64,000 nt of DNA from Sphaerolaimus hirsutus (taxonomy: Eukaryota > Nematoda > Chromadorea > Monhysterida > Sphaerolaimidae). Made by a program: the position numbers and the translations under genes. The notes under the pieces were generated by a model. That model did no database searches, was not told the origin of the DNA, and saw only the letters and a program-made list of their open reading frames with translations. The stretch covers positions 1,922,001 to 1,986,000 of the forward strand of contig OZ038454.1 in the NCBI GenBank assembly GCA_964036195.1, in the 5' to 3' direction. This document shows positions 44,912 through 56,437 of the stretch, piece by piece. Within the stretch, counting starts at the first letter, position 1; every line of letters begins with the position of its first letter.

Positions 44912-45400
44912 CCATATTTCTTCTAATAGAATGGCAAACCTCCAGTAGAACGGCAGGTTTCAGCATATTTTTGGGCTCACGAAAACAATAGATGGAATGG
45001 CAGCCTCCAATTGAATGGCACCTCTAAACTAACGGCAAGTGGAATTGCATTGGAAGAGTGCCAAAACACAAACACATAAAACATGGATGACTCAAAACAT
45101 GGATGACTGACATGGAAAACATGGAAAACATGGAAGTCTCAAATGTCATGTCAAACGTCAAACTTGGATGACATGTCAAATCATTCAAATATATGTAAAA
45201 TCTCAAATTGAAGTCTCTGATGATCAAATATTGCTAAAGTTTTATAAAAAAATGAAGCTGAACAATAATAAATTTTTAAAAAATGGTGTAAAACATTGGT
45301 GAAAAAATATAACAGCAGCCTCCAATAGAGCGGCAGGTAAAATAGTTGACAAAAAAAATAGAACGGCAGTATTCTATTAGAATAAAAAGAGTATTATCTG
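44912..45400. repeat. TTCTAATAGAA word element
   Basis: It starts ACCATATTTCTTCTAATAGAA and ends ATTCTATTAGAATAAAAAG, with CCAGTAGAACGGCAG and CCAATAGAGCGGCAG words and GTTGACAAAAA inside. Related pieces lie at 6551-6660 and 63013-63165. The outer bases TACCGTATTTC match the TA-type MITE ends. Confidence 0.55.
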
Positions 45401-45428
45401 ACGTCAGCTGTTGTCCAGCACTCGGTAA

Positions 45429-46951
45429 TAGGATGTCAACTTTCCGTTTTCTATTTCCTCCACAGACAAATTGTTTTCCGTTTCCGTTTCCATTTTCCGT
45501 CAAGTGCAAAAAAGTTTTCCATTTCCGTTTTCCATCAAAAAAATTTTTGTTGTCACTAGGTTTTCTGCAGAGTTGTGAAAGCGTATTTACGCTTACCCGA
45601 AATACCCGGGTAAATGGGTATTTATACTTACGCTTACGCTTACGCTTTCATAAAATACCCGTACGCTTTATTACGCTTTCCCGGCCGAAATACCCGGGTA
45701 CTAAAAGCGTAAAAAAGTTTTTCACATGGTCCGGTTTTATGCTTTTGTAAAAAGTGTAAAAATACAAAAAAGAAAGTGAACGAAACTGCATACCAAAATA
45801 TGACTGCATTTGTGCAGTAATGCACTGGAAATAGCGGCACATGTACAAATTGTGTCGCAATATGAATGTCACTTTTATACTGTGTCCTCGGGCAAAATAT
45901 TTAGATGGCTTTAATATAGAAATGTTGTGGCCAAAAATGCACGACGTCCGAGTTTGAAAATGAAGATGACATAAGTAGTATGTCTTACGTATATGCTATT
46001 AGAAGAAATGCAGTAAGTATTTATGAGAATTACGTATAAATACTTTGCAGAAATCGACAGCACAAAGTCCGAGTTCGGAAATGAAGATTAATTAACTGTC
46101 GCTGTCGATTAATTGCCATCAACATGTAAGGGCAGACTACCAAGTGGACATCCGAAAAATGTTGCTGAAACCTTGATTTTGAATGAATTCACTGAGTGAA
46201 AACTCCCTGAAAATTTTTTACGCTTACGCTTTATTTTACGCTTTCCTAGGTATTTAAAAAATACCTTACGCTTTTAGTATCCACACTCAAAATCTGGAAA
46301 GTGTATTTACGCTTACGCTTACACTTTCCAAAAATACCGGTATTTTAACAACTCTGGTTTTCTGCAGGCAATTCTTTTCCGTTTTCCATTCCATTTTCAA
46401 TGCTGATGAAATTTTTTTCTATTTTCCATTCCATTTTCTGGCTACTTTTTTCTGTTTCCGTTTTTCCGGCTCATTTTCCATTTTCCAGCTAAATTTTCAG
46501 GTTTTCCGCCTTTTTGCCGTTTTCCACCTCAATTTTCCATTTTTTGTCTCATGTGTACTTTTTATGGCTCAACTTTCTGTTTTCTGTTCCAGCTAAACTG
46601 TTAAACATTCATGCAGATCATCAATTATGTAAATTTTTTCTGTTTCCAGCAAAATTTCACCAATTTTTTCCATTTCCGTGCAAATTTCATTTTTCTATTT
46701 CCGTTTTTCTGGCCCATTTTTCCGTTTTCTGGCCACTGAAATTTTTTTTTACATTACCGTTTCCATTTTCTGCCAAGTGCACATTTTTTTCTGTTCCATT
46801 TTCCGGCTGCTGAAATTTTTTTTCCGTTTCCGTTTCCGTTTTCTGCCAAGTGCAAACTTTTTTCCGTTTTCCAGCTGCTGTAAATTTTTTTCCATTTCCG
46901 TTTTCCAAAAAAAAAATTTTTTTTACACACTAGTTGACAGTTGACACCCTA
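45429..46951. mobile_element. Small hAT-like element, TAGGATGTCAAC/TTGACACCCTA ends, split by another
   Basis: A copy in the opposite orientation of the GGAAAACGG word family (4297-4910): arrays of TTTCCGTTTTCC and TTTTTTCCGTT words lie at 45440-45560 and 46370-46920. The element at 45568-46356 is inserted between two copies of GTTTTCTG. Confidence 0.65.
45568..46356. mobile_element. hAT-like element, CAGAGTTG family, GCGTAA dialect (mixed)
   Basis: Ends CAGAGTTG and CAACTCTG with the exact 8-bp duplication GTTTTCTG (45560-45567, 46357-46364). It lies in the opposite orientation to the copies at 50334 and 54119. The hexamer is GCGTAA (seen as TTACGC) throughout 45575-45720. The other end (46216-46340) mixes GCGTAA with GTGTAA. 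Confidence 0.85.
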
Positions 46952-46959
46952 TCAGATAA

Positions 46960-48150
46960 ATAGTCAAGTGCCAAATGTCATGTAAATTATTGTAAAATGT
47001 CATACAAATTAGTAAAAAATCAAAAGTTTAGTAATAACATATTTTTTTAATTTTAATTGGCATCTCACACGATATTTGACATTTCACTTTACAGTTTACA
47101 GGGTGCTGGACTGTCTTATTTCCCCCAATCATTTCTGATGTTGCTCGCACGCAGCTAGCAGAGCGGCCGAGCGGCAGCTTCGCGCCGGCCGACCCGTGGT
47201 CCAGCTGCGGGCGCGCCCACTCGATATCCCAAGGCTATAGGAGTCATTTGACCCCGCACATGGTTAATTGGCAACCTGCCAGTAGTCACGTTGATCTGCG
47301 CCCGGCAAGCGCGTGTGAAATTCGATGCACGCCCATCGGTTCGCCGGTGTTTGTTCACAAAACATTTATGTAGAATTTTTATCGTATTTCCTCTAAATAC
47401 CCCTTGGGGCCTGCATCCAGTTGTATCCATGTATGTATGTTTGATAATATAACATTATGATTTGGATACAAAGACATATGATTTGGATACAAAAATACAA
47501 GATTTGGACACACAGTTGGCACTTTTTGAACGCCCCTGGTGCTGGCTCCACAAGTTGAAAATTGAATAGTAGAGTAAACAGTAAAGAGTGCACTGAAGAG
47601 TAAAGTGAAGAGTAGAGTTTTCCTTTTTACTCTACCACTTGCGGAAATGGCCTCCGGTCTTAGAGACCCGAGGAAAAATACCCCCCTCGAAAAAAAACCC
47701 ATCTTTGAATGAGGTATATCACGTATGCAATGCACATGATGAATTAATAGGGGCCAATTTGCATCACACAGACAAGTTTGCAAATGTGCAAATAAAACCA
47801 GTTTGGTTACATTTTTTACCAGTTTTGGCTATGTAAACGCCTATACAGCCTATGATGCTTTACGAAAATTTCTGTCAAAATAATACACACCTCGATTAAC
47901 CCCCACTAAAATTTTGATGGCTAAATACCCAGGGGGTATTTCGATTTCCTTTTTCGTGTGATTTTCATCCATTTATTTGTGATAAGGATTCCAAAAATGG
48001 GTGTTTTTCAGAAAAGATAAATAACGTAATACCTCCAATTGTAGATGTACCTAGATGATATACCGGGTGGCGCAGGTCAGGCACACGGTTTCAATCTGCT
48101 CCTAACACGTCAATTTTAAACGAAAAGTGCTCAAATTTGGTATGGCAGTA
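46960..48150. other. Intergenic; arrays, a GC-rich patch and MITE fragments
   Basis: 46960-47102 is a CAAATGTCATGTAAA array ending TTACAGGG. 47150-47330 is a GC-rich patch (CTTCGCGCCGGCC, GCGGGCGCGCCC) unlike its surroundings, with an open minus-strand frame but no recognisable product. 47378-47960 holds MITE-end fragments (CGTATTTCCTCTAAATACCCC; GGGGGTATTTCG) around TATCCAAATC and ACTCTTTACTCT words. Confidence 0.4.
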
Positions 48151-48342
48151 GACAAAGGCGCCGTTTACACAGTTATTTTATGACGACAAAAATTTCGATT
48201 TTGTCGACCTTATTTTGGAAAATCAATATGATGAAAATCAATTAGTAGATAGATGGGACGCCTCAATTGATCATGATTCAATGATCATGATTCATGATCA
48301 ACCTCACTGCATGGAACAATAATTTACTTTTCTACATTACGT

Positions 48343-48476
48343 AATCACACACTCCAGATAACGTATTTTTCTTGTTGTTGGAGGTTGTCGGAGGGTTTGT
48401 TCTGTGCAGCCTCGCTAGCGAGGCCACGTAGAACAAATCCTCTGACAACCACCGACAACATGAAGAAGTGTGATTT
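48343..48476. repeat. Hairpin, arms about 55 bp
   Basis: AATCACACACTCC at the left and GTGTGATTTAGTGTGCGTGATT at the right. Inside, TTGTTGGAGGTTGTCGGAGG pairs with CCTCTGACAACCACCGACAA around GCCTCGCTAGCGAGGC. Its outer sequence resembles the split element at 54039-55000. Confidence 0.7.
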
Positions 48477-48971
48477 AGTGTGCGTGATTACAGAATCTTT
48501 GGGATCTGATGTTTGCCTCAGGCAGTGAAGCTGGCACAATCATGATCGATCGAGGTATTGCACATGTAAAATATTTCACATCCATTCCACAAAAACGATT
48601 GAAAAATTGGCTAGGGCCCATTCAGCATCAAAGCCCATTCCGCATGTAGACCCATTATATGCATGCAGGGGTAAGAAAGGGGGGTGGGTACCACCACCCC
48701 AAACCGCCCAATTATCTATCTATCCCTGGCACAAATTTTTTTGGCTATATACACCCCTTATCACCCCCCCTCCCACCCGCAAATTGCCTAGCTATCAAGC
48801 TATCTGGAGCGATTTTGAGCAATTTTATTCTTATTTTCACCAAAATTCCCTAATTTTCATACTTCTCATAGATTTTCATCTTCGAAATAACTAGGTCATG
48901 TGTTTTATTACCTATTTTTAACATGCCAGGTATAATTAATGTGTTCTGGGTCAACATGCGGGATGGGTTTA

Positions 48972-49407
48972 CCGTATTTCATCGAAATACCCCCCCCTCG
49001 AAATACCCTCCCCTCGTTTGACCCCCCCCCTCTCGAGACCACTATGAAACAATCACACCCCCCCCCCAGATTGAGTGTAAAGAGAACGTACATGCCAAAT
49101 ACTGCAGTTTGTGTTCTGCGTAGTGCAGAACACACGTTAAAACAATGTCGGAATCACGTTGTTAAAACAGTGTTTATACCATCTACGTACTAATACAAGT
49201 CTACATAACTTTATAAATGGCAGTTTTTGTTGTATTTTTCGACGTCTGCGTACGTTTCAGACGACAATTTCGTACTGGGATAAAAAAAATTTTTCTTGTG
49301 AAATAAAAACCCCCCTCGAAATACCCCCCCCCTCGTTCTACCCCCCCCCCCCTCTCGAGACCACTATGAAACAATCACCCCCCAGGGGGTATTTCGAGGA
49401 AATACGG
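48972..49407. mobile_element. TA-flanked MITE copy
   Basis: CCGTATTTCATCGAAATACC and the inverted TATTTCGAGGAAATACGG, with TA on both sides and C8-C12 tracts inside. The middle word GTTCTGCGTAGTGCAGAACAC is a perfect inverted repeat also seen in the copies at 41300 and 55465. Confidence 0.8.
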
Positions 49408-49981
49408 TATACTCCGGTTACTTTACACCCTGCACGTGTGGTTCCCGCTGGAAGTGTGCCAACGATGGTTAGCGCGTGTGAGTTTCAAAAAAAGATGACA
49501 AAATTGATTGTTGTTATAATGTTATTCATTAACATATTCACATCGATGAATTTTTTTCATCTTTTTACGGAAATCGCATGACTTAACAATCATTGGCACG
49601 CTTCCAACACGAGACATAAATCAGTGCGACGGCAGGGTATCATGTACGCCGAGTATACATGCGGAATAGTGCACTGCCTGACAAATCACATTTTTTGTCG
49701 TCACAGAAAAACCGTGTAAACGCCGCCAAATGTACCCCATTAGTTGTGTTAAGTGCACAGTTTCAAATCGCAAGATTTATATGGTGGAACGTGAAGCAAA
49801 GTGAATGACTTCGTCCTTTGGGGCTATGTGAAGTTGAAAATCTACAGTCCAAATGCCCAAAAAGATTGACATTGAACAGTTTGAACAATCAGATTGTCTA
49901 GCAGTTCAATGAAATTTTACCTAGCATGACTGTATGGTGTGCTTATCATTCTGTGGAGTGATGTTTTTTTCTCTCCATATA

Positions 49982-50239
49982 CCGTATTTTCTCGAAATAC
50001 CCCCCCTCCTCGAAATACCCCCCTCAATATGGGCACTATGAATTTGTGGTCCGGGAAATGCATAACAGACGTTCAAAACACTTACTGTGTTACGTTAGAA
50101 CATCGTTTATACCATCTACATCCTTATATAAGGCTGTAAAAACTTATAAATGGTGGTTATTGTTGCATTTTTCACGTTTTTCTCTCAAAATTTTCACTCT
50201 GAAAAAATAAACCCCCGGGGGTAATTTGAGGAAATACGG
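49982..50239. mobile_element. TA-flanked MITE copy
   Basis: CCGTATTTTCTCGAAATACC and the inverted TAATTTGAGGAAATACGG, with TA at 49980-49981 and 50240-50241. It is shorter than the other copies. Confidence 0.8.
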
Positions 50240-50333
50240 TAATGTGATCTATGTGAAAATTTAGCAATATGAATGCGTGCTCTTTATATACTAAATTGGG
50301 TAAATACATTTTTCTACCGACATACCAAATTTG

Positions 50334-51062
50334 CAGAGTTGTAAAAATACCGGTATTTTTGGAAAGTGTAAGTGTAAGTGTAAATACACTTTCCGAATTT
50401 TGAGTATGGATACCAAAAGTGTAAGGTATTTTAAAAATACCTAGGAAAGTGTAAAAAAAAGTGTAAGTGTAAAAAAAAAAATTTGAAAGAGTTCTCACTG
50501 TTGAGCATTAGAAAACACCGCTGTTCTCACCTTTAGATCAATTTATTCATAATTTTCATGCATTATTTCACATTTTACAGCCTTTTATGAAACATTTCAG
50601 ACTGTTTGATATTTTACTGTGTTGATATTTTACTGATTAAGCTATGCGATACACACTGTTTAAATGCAAGAATGGACATGCAGCAAATGTCAATGCTAAA
50701 GTTAACTTTGTGTCCCGCTGGTGAATTTCCATTGATCTTGTCCTTTTTACAAAAGTATGATGAAACTGTAGAATACCATGAGTACTGATCAAAGGTTGTA
50801 GATCAAAGGCTAGTTTGTACATTTACCATATTTTCTACATTCAATGCATTTTTTTGTACATGACCCTATTTTATGCTTTCTCAAAAGCATAAAACAGGGC
50901 CACCTGAAAGAAAAAAATACACTTTCTGTACCCGGGTATTTTGCCCAGGAAAGTGTAAAAAAAGTGTATTGGTATTTTATGAAAGTGTAAGTGTAAGTGT
51001 AAATATAAATACCCATTTACCCAGGTATTTCGGGTAAGTGTAAATACACTTTCGCAACTCTG
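50334..51062. mobile_element. hAT-like element, CAGAGTTG family, GTGTAA dialect
   Basis: Ends CAGAGTTG and CAACTCTG with the exact 8-bp duplication CAAATTTG (50326-50333, 51063-51070). All hexamer words are GTGTAA. The left part reads GGAAA, three GTGTAA and ATACACTTTCC. The right part has GTACCCGGGTATTTTG, GGAAAGTGTAA, three more GTGTAA and GGGTAAGTG. No coding capacity. Confidence 0.9.
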
Positions 51063-51070
51063 CAAATTTG

Positions 51071-52783
51071 AGCACTTTTCATTAAAAATTGACTTGTTGG
51101 GAACATATTGAAACTGTGCGCCTGACATGCGCCACTGGGTGCATTCAATTGATTTTGTTACTTTACCTTCAATTAGAGGGTGCCTTTTTAGAGGGTACCT
51201 AGCTTCTATTGTTTTCACCATTTAAAAACAAAAATGCGGAGGAAATTTAAATAATTATAAACATTTTTGTTAAAAACAATCTGAGATTTTTGGAATCCAA
51301 ATTGTAATGTAAAACGCTTGGGATGACTCGTTATTGTTATGCTGACTTGTTATTTACTTTGCACACACAATTATTCACCACATTATGGTAGTTATTCGAT
51401 ATACAAAATATTTTTACCCCTAGAAACTTTTCAGAAAATAGTTTTTACAAATATTCTGATGGAATTTATTTGTTATTCACAGTTTTCTGAGTGAAACACG
51501 GCGCAAATAAAATGTAATCATAAAAAAATTTAAGAAGTTTCAGGCATCAAATGTATATTTTAACCAGCTACGCCTTTCTATTTTTATGGGCTATGGGGGA
51601 TGGGCATTTTGAGTAATTTGTGACTTTTTGAGAAATTAGGTCAATCAATAAATGAAATAAAGTTTACTTGGCTCGGACCATGCGAAGTGAGATGCAAGTA
51701 TAATAAATACAACACAAAACGCCCATCGGCTACCCCTAATGCGTTCCTAAGCAAAATTAACGTTATTTATTTATTTATTTCACACACGTACCACTGCTGG
51801 CTTTACAAGTCAAGGGCATAATATAAAAGTTACGGAAAAAAGAAAATGTAGAACGAAAGTCTAGTTGAACAATAAAACTAGTTGAGCACAGAAAATATTA
51901 TACTCCAGTTACTTTACACCCTGCACGCATGGTTCCCGCTGGAAGCGTGCCAACGATTTTTTACGCATTCGATTTTCATAAAAAGATTTTAAAAAGTAAT
52001 CGTTGTTATAATGCTTAACGTTAACTTATTCACAGCAATTATTTATTTCACCTTTTATACAAAAATCGCATGCTTTATCATCATTGGCACACTTCCAACG
52101 TGATGCATAAATGAGTGCGAGGGCAGAGCATCATGTCCGCCGAGTATACCAGATATACACTCAAATTTTATGGCATAACATTGGGTTGAACAATACACAT
52201 TTACAAACCTGAGCAAAGTTTTCGAGGAACAACTTATAGAAAGAAAAATTCCTAAAAACAGTTCACCTAATAAGCACAATGTACCTATATGTAATACAAA
52301 CAAGCAAACGTTGTTGCACATGCAAGCACGAAATTTGTGTATGGTAAGTGTAAAAGCAAGTGAAAGCAAGATATACTGGGAAAGAAACACCTAGGTAGTC
52401 TATTCTAAATAATTTAAAGTTAACAAACGTCAGCTTAAAACGCACCTCAGTTTACTGTTCTGTTCTCACTTTACACATACTTTTTGGAAGTACAGAAAAA
52501 CTATTTTAAGCGCAGCGTCAGCATCGCATATTTACAGCAGCACAAAAAATAGCACTGGAACAATAAATTTTTCAATTATTTCTATCATTTTCTATTCTAT
52601 TATTTTACCATGATCTTACACCGTATCATTACCCTTAACATATGATGTGAATTTGATTGAAATCACTGAAAAACTTTTATCTTCAGGAAATATGGACCAT
52701 TAATGTTGATTATTGGACATTATTTCATTTTTTTCTTCCAACTGTTGTGCACATTAAACATTTCGAAATTTTTGCAGTGTGCA
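51071..52783. other. Intergenic, no gene seen
   Basis: AT-rich. 51890-52150 resembles 49410-49660 (ACTTTACACCCTGCACGYRTGGTTCCCGCTGGAAG), a dispersed repeat. Remaining frames are short and unsupported. Confidence 0.45.
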
Positions 52784-52791
52784 GTCTTAAC

Positions 52792-53714
52792 TAGTGATGG
52801 AATGGCGCCATGGCGCTGGCGCCATTTGAGGGCGCCAAAGGGCGCCGCGCCATGGCGCCATTGGCGCTTGGCGCCCTTTTCCTGTGGCGCCCTTGGCGCC
52901 TGGCGCCCACTTTCTGAAAGGCGCCATGGCGCCCTTGGCGCTTGGCGCCCTTTCTCCGTGGCGCCCTTGGCGCCTGGCGCCCTGCCATAGAAGGGCGCCA
53001 AAATGGCGCCAGCAGGGTTTCAACGTGAGTGCCTCGTAAATGAGAAAAAATACAAAAGCGCGTCAGTGGATAACGGAAATTCACCAGAAAAATGGACAAA
53101 GTAGTGACATTGGATTGAAATTTTTTGTCCAACGGTTCATCAACGGAGCGTTTGACTGATCAGAAGCTAAGAATGATGAACCATCAAACTTGCAAACTCA
53201 TAAATAAACGGATTCAAATTGTCGTAATTCCATTTCCGTCAACTTCCATGTCGAATCCATGTGAAGTGAATGCATTGTTATGTCGAATGGAAATTTTCAT
53301 TATGTTTGAACTGAATGTCAAGTGGAAGTACGATTTTATTCAAAAATTGTTGCTAGTTGTTGATTTTTGTTGATTTCATCCTGAAGAATGTGAATACGGA
53401 AGTGAATTTGTGCAATACAGTGCTGGAAAAACACTTCTAGCACACACAGGGTATTGTACGTACTTATTTACCCTGGCGCCCTTGGCGCCTGGCGCCCTAA
53501 CTTTCAAATGGCGCCATGGCGCCATTGGCGCTTGGCGCCCTCTTTCCGTGGCGCCATTGGCGCCTGGCGCCCACTTTTCGAATGGCGCCATGGCGCCCTT
53601 GGCGCTTGGCGCCCTTTTTCTGTGGCGCCCTTGGCGCCTGGCGCTCACTTTCCGAATGGCGCCATGGCGCCATTGGCGCTTGGCGCCCTTTTTTCTGGCG
53701 CTTTTCCATCACTA
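52792..53714. mobile_element. hAT-like element, TAGTGATGGAA ends, GGCGCC arrays
   Basis: Ends TAGTGATGG and CCATCACTA with the exact 8-bp duplication GTCTTAAC (52784-52791, 53715-53722). GGCGCC word arrays lie at both ends (52803-53020 and 53474-53700). The array at 52803-53020 is nearly the reverse complement of that at 7005-7215. Confidence 0.9.
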
Positions 53715-54038
53715 GTCTTAACTATTCCGCATGGTAATGAACTAACAGTGCACTACAGAAGTAGGCATTACTGCAAAGCTCTTGCATACAGATTTGGAAC
53801 ACAAAATATTATAAATACATAAATTACATTCATTTATACAAAAATACATTTACATTTTTTAAATACATTTATTTTTCATTTAGACAGCATTCACACTGTG
53901 AAACTGTGACGACAAAAAATGCGATTTTTCAGCCATTGTTGTGCGATTTTATGAAATATTTTTCATGTGTGAAGCCTCAATCGATCATGACTTGATCAGC
54001 CCCACTGCCTAAGACTAACATAAAATTATATATATTGC

Positions 54039-55000
54039 GTGTTCATGCACACTAGATCACACTTTTTTCTTGTTGTCGGCGGTAGTCACTGATTTGTTGT
54101 CGCCACCCCACTTTAACGCAGAGTTGTTAAAATACCGGTATTTTTGGAAAGTGTAAGTGTAAGTGTAAATACACTTTCCAAATTTTGAGTATGGATACCA
54201 AAAGTGTAAGGTATTTTAAAAATACCTAGGAAAGTGTAAAAAAAGTGTAAGTGTAAATTTTTTTTAGAAAGAGTATTGTTGACTGTTGAGCATTAAAAAA
54301 CACCACTGTTTTCACCTTTAGATCACGTAATTTGTCATTTTCATGCATTATTTCACATTTTACTGCATTTTATAAAGCATTTCAGACTGTAACAAATACT
54401 GTAGTGGTATGAAGTTCCCTCATAATTGCACTTTTTCAGTGTTGATATTTTACTGATTAAGCAATGCGATACACACTGTTTAAATGAAACAATGGACATG
54501 CAGCAAATGTCAATGCAAAAGCCAGTTGACTTTGTGTCCAGCTGGTGAATTTCCATTGATCTTGTCCTTTTTTACAAAAGGATGATGAACTGTAGAATAC
54601 TATAAGTACTGATCAAAGGTTGCAGATCAAAGGCTAGTTTGTACATTTGTCATATTTTCAACATTCAATGCATAACTGCACGTGTGCACTGTGCAGTTAT
54701 TTTTTGTACATGACCCTATTTTATGCTTTCTCAAAAGCATAAAACAGGGCCATCTGAAAAAAATACACTTTCTGTACCCAGGTATTTTGCTCAGGAAAGT
54801 GTAAAAAAGTGTATGGGTATTTTATGAAAGTGTAAGTGTAAGTGTAAATATAAATACCCATTTACCCGGGTATTTCGGGTAAGTGTAAATACACTTTCGC
54901 AACTCTGCTTTAACGAGGCCGCGGACAACGCTCCTTGAACAAATACAGCGACAGTCTCCGACAAAAAAACAACTACGTGTGATCTAGTGTGCATGAACAC
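54039..55000. mobile_element. Fold-back element split by a hAT-like copy
   Basis: The outer 24 bp (GTGTTCATGCACACTAGATC... and its inverse at 54977-55000) are perfect inverted repeats, continued by TTGTTGTCGGCGG/CCGACAAAAAAACAAC. The element at 54119-54907 is inserted at CTTTAACG. Confidence 0.75.
54119..54907. mobile_element. hAT-like element, CAGAGTTG family, GTGTAA dialect
   Basis: Exact 8-bp duplication CTTTAACG (54111-54118, 54908-54915). It is closely similar to the copy at 50334-51062, with the same GTGTAA words at every position. Confidence 0.9.
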
Positions 55001-55097
55001 AAATGTGAAAAATGCAACAATAACCACCATTTATAAGTTTTTACAGCCTCATATAAGGATGTAGATGGTATAAACGATGTTCTAACATAACACAGTA

Positions 55098-55315
55098 CCG
55101 TATTTCTCCGTGTAAACCGCCCCCCCCGTGCACAACGCCCGGGGCGTTATACAGCTGTATAGCGCCCCCGGGGCGCTATGCTTGGTTCCAACAACTGCGT
55201 AACACAGTAAGTGTTTTGAACATCTGTTATGCATTTCCCTGACCACAAACAAATTCATAGTGCCCATTTTGAGGGGCGGTATTTTGAGGGGGCGGGGTAT
55301 TTCGAGGAAATACGG
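55098..55315. mobile_element. TA-flanked MITE copy with a GGGGCGCTAT palindrome
   Basis: CCGTATTTCTCCGTGTAAACC at the left, TATTTCGAGGAAATACGG at the right, TA on both sides. The centre has GCCCGGGGCGTTATACAGC followed by its near complement. Confidence 0.75.
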
Positions 55316-55324
55316 TATTAGGTA

Positions 55325-55462
55325 CAAACAACTGATTAGGTACATCAAAATAGACAAAGGTACAGCATTGAAATTTGATGTCTCGCATACGTTTGACATA
55401 AATATTACGTTTCTTTCACCATTATGTTCATAATTTGTTGTCAGTTTATGACAAACTATACC
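55325..55462. repeat. Dispersed repeat, second copy at 10085-10235
   Basis: ACATCAAAATAGACAAAGGTAC, CATACGTTTGACATAAATA and TTCACCATTATGTTCATAA are shared almost exactly. Both copies sit between MITE ends of the CCGTATT family. Confidence 0.7.
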
Positions 55463-55464
55463 TA

Positions 55465-55799
55465 CCGTATTTCCTCGGAATACCCCCCCCCCAAAAAAAA
55501 AAATTGAAGGGAACGGACATGACAATAACTGTAGTTTGTGTTCCGTGTAATGCAGAACACACGTTAAAACAATGTTGGTATCACGTTAGAACAGTGTTTA
55601 TATCATCTGCATACTAATATAAGTCTACAGAACTTTATAAATGGTGGTTTTTGTTGCATTTTTTGACGTCTGCGTACGTTTCAGACGACAATTTCGCACT
55701 GGAATTTCAAAAAATTTCTTGTGAAATAATACCCCCCCCCCCTCGAAATACCCCCCCTCTCGAGACCACTATGAAACAATCACCCCCCGGGGGGTATTA
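55465..55799. mobile_element. TA-type MITE, right end lost
   Basis: It starts CCGTATTTCCTCGGAATACC after TA and resembles 48972-49407 internally, but stops at GGGGGGTATTA without the inverted end. Confidence 0.65.
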
Positions 55800-55821
55800 G
55801 CAGTATAACAGAGGTCTTTGG

Positions 55822-56437
55822 CCTACCAGACCACTAGGTAATGTACCACTCGTTCCTTGGCACGGTGCCAAGTAAACAACGGGTGCCAATGACGTCATTT
55901 ATTTTTCCGGCAAATGTCCGGATCGGAAACTTATGTCCTGGTGACGTCATTGGCACGCGCCCAAAAAATAGTTGGTCTTGTGCCAACACTATTGGGCGAG
56001 TGCCAATACTAAATTGGCGTCTGTCCAACAGTGTTGGCACAAGACCAACATTGGCACTTGTCCAAATTGGCACGTGTCCAATATTGGCACACGTCCAGCG
56101 TTGGCACTCGTCCAACATTGGCACTTGTCCAACATTGGTGATTGGACGAGTGTCAATGTTTGTGCCAAACGTTTTGGCACCACTCCAACTAGTTAATATC
56201 TGGACGTGTGCCAAATTGGGGCGGTGCCAAAGCTGGACATGTGCCAAACTACATGCCACTGGGGCAAATTGATTGGCACAAGTCCAGCATTGGCACACGT
56301 CCAGCTTTGGCACTGTTCCAATTTGGCACACATCCAGATATTGTATTGTTGGAGTGGTGCCAAAAAGTTTTATATAGCATTGGACATGTGTGCTGGACAT
56401 TAGTTGGACCTTGGACATTATCTAGTGGTTTGGTAGG
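55822..56437. mobile_element. Inverted-repeat element filled with TTGGCACxxGTCCAA words
   Basis: The ends are CCTACCAGACCACTAGGTAA and (inverted) CCTACCAAACCACTAGATAA. Between them are about 25 copies of GGCAC plus 2-3 bases plus GTCCAA, spaced by AACATT, ATATTG or AAATT. No target duplication is obvious. Both strands are open over long stretches because of the words; no gene is inferred. Confidence 0.7.

Noticed and set aside
47155-47430. GC-rich 91-residue minus-strand frame
   Set aside because: The composition differs from the surroundings, but no splice signals, domain or repeat identity support a gene.
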